Below, piece after piece: positions 63,606-64,000 of a stretch of DNA of 64,000 nucleotides. A model generated the notes under the pieces. That model did no database searches, was not told where the DNA came from, and was given only the letters and a program-made list of their open reading frames with translations. The stretch's first letter is position 1; each line of letters begins with the position of its first letter. Both the position numbers and the translations under genes were made by a program. The DNA comes from Mytilus trossulus (taxonomy: Eukaryota > Mollusca > Bivalvia > Mytilida > Mytilidae): assembly GCF_036588685.1 (NCBI RefSeq), contig NW_026963312.1:186001-250000 (forward strand). The letters run 5' to 3'.

Positions 63606-64000
63606 CTACAATATTAGATACATATCTTTCCTCATAATTTTGGAAAAAGTATATATAAATTAGTTATATAATTCCTTTAATGTTTTATTCCTTTTGATAT
63701 ATATATCCTATAAATATATCAAAAAGCAAAAAAAAATTAAAGAAATTATTCAAATAGTTCTTCTGATTTGTGGTGATTTATAAGGCAATACCTTCTGCTT
63801 GGGGCAAACTTATTAAAAAGATCACATCTACCAGAGAGTTTTAAATTCTAAGTAACATTTATTCAAAGTTGCAACATCCTGTTTAATCTAAATCGCAAGG
63901 CTTTTTTAATTCTCTTGCTAAGTAATACAGGAGTTAAAGAAAAGTAGGGCTTTCTTTTTACCTGTAAAACTCAGGTGTACTGATGTAATTAAACCATGTA
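63606..64000. other. Gene-free end of window
   Basis: AT-rich; nothing recognisable. If the glutaminase model is right this is still intron or lies beyond an exon I failed to see. Confidence 0.4.

Overview
The window looks like nuclear DNA from a bivalve mollusc, most probably a mussel (Mytilidae). The DNA is AT-rich. The genes are split by GT..AG introns, and most of the sequence is repeats of bivalve type: retrozymes with hammerhead ribozymes, Helitron-like 'pearl'-type elements with ~160-170 bp tandem cores, BEL/Pao and non-LTR retrotransposons. Nothing prokaryotic is visible. All names come from reading the translations; no database search was possible.

Three host genes can be supported. 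(1) A minus-strand gene, 32208 down to 18679 and perhaps to 16571. Eleven phase-compatible exons join a DZIP3-like HEPN domain, a small Cys cluster, a coiled coil, an acidic stretch and a JADE/BRPF-like PHD plus extended-PHD module; I know of no described protein with this order of domains. (2) The 5' half of a glutaminase (GLS) gene on the plus strand, six exons from 40012 to 50171, with a candidate mitochondrial leader. The exon with the catalytic Ser/Lys is not in the window. A decayed copy of its exon 5 lies in the following intron. (3) A RING-less TRIM-like protein (two B-boxes, coiled coil, beta-propeller) at 53217-54902 on the minus strand, probably inside a glutaminase intron.

Layout. 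1-6700: repeats, including a head-to-tail pair of retrozyme units (362-bp period), each with a hammerhead ribozyme fold on the minus strand. 6700-14400: an old minus-strand BEL/Pao element, interrupted by a young plus-strand BEL/Pao copy (8182-11902, 5-bp target duplication GTGAT) and, separately, by a decayed DNA-transposon-like fragment. The young copy has lost RT, RNase H and most of integrase, and carries a GC-rich, Arg/Lys/Ser-rich block resembling a molluscan sperm protamine-like protein. 14648-15615: a Helitron-like element. 16571-32208: the HEPN-PHD gene with LINE and repeat insertions in its introns. 32209-40011: gene-free, with LINE 3' ends, another ribozyme repeat split by a LINE insertion, and a 0.8-kb array of a 20-bp motif. 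40012-50171: glutaminase, with fold-back elements and a Helitron-like element in its introns. 50172-56300: palindromes, repeats and the TRIM-like gene. 56330-58092: the 5' part of a LINE. 58093-63600: pearl-like repeats, a 41-bp array and a 194-bp satellite invaded by two Helitron-like elements.

The host genes show no functional linkage. The TRIM-like and HEPN families are both expanded and often immunity-related in bivalves, but that is general knowledge and not shown by this sequence.
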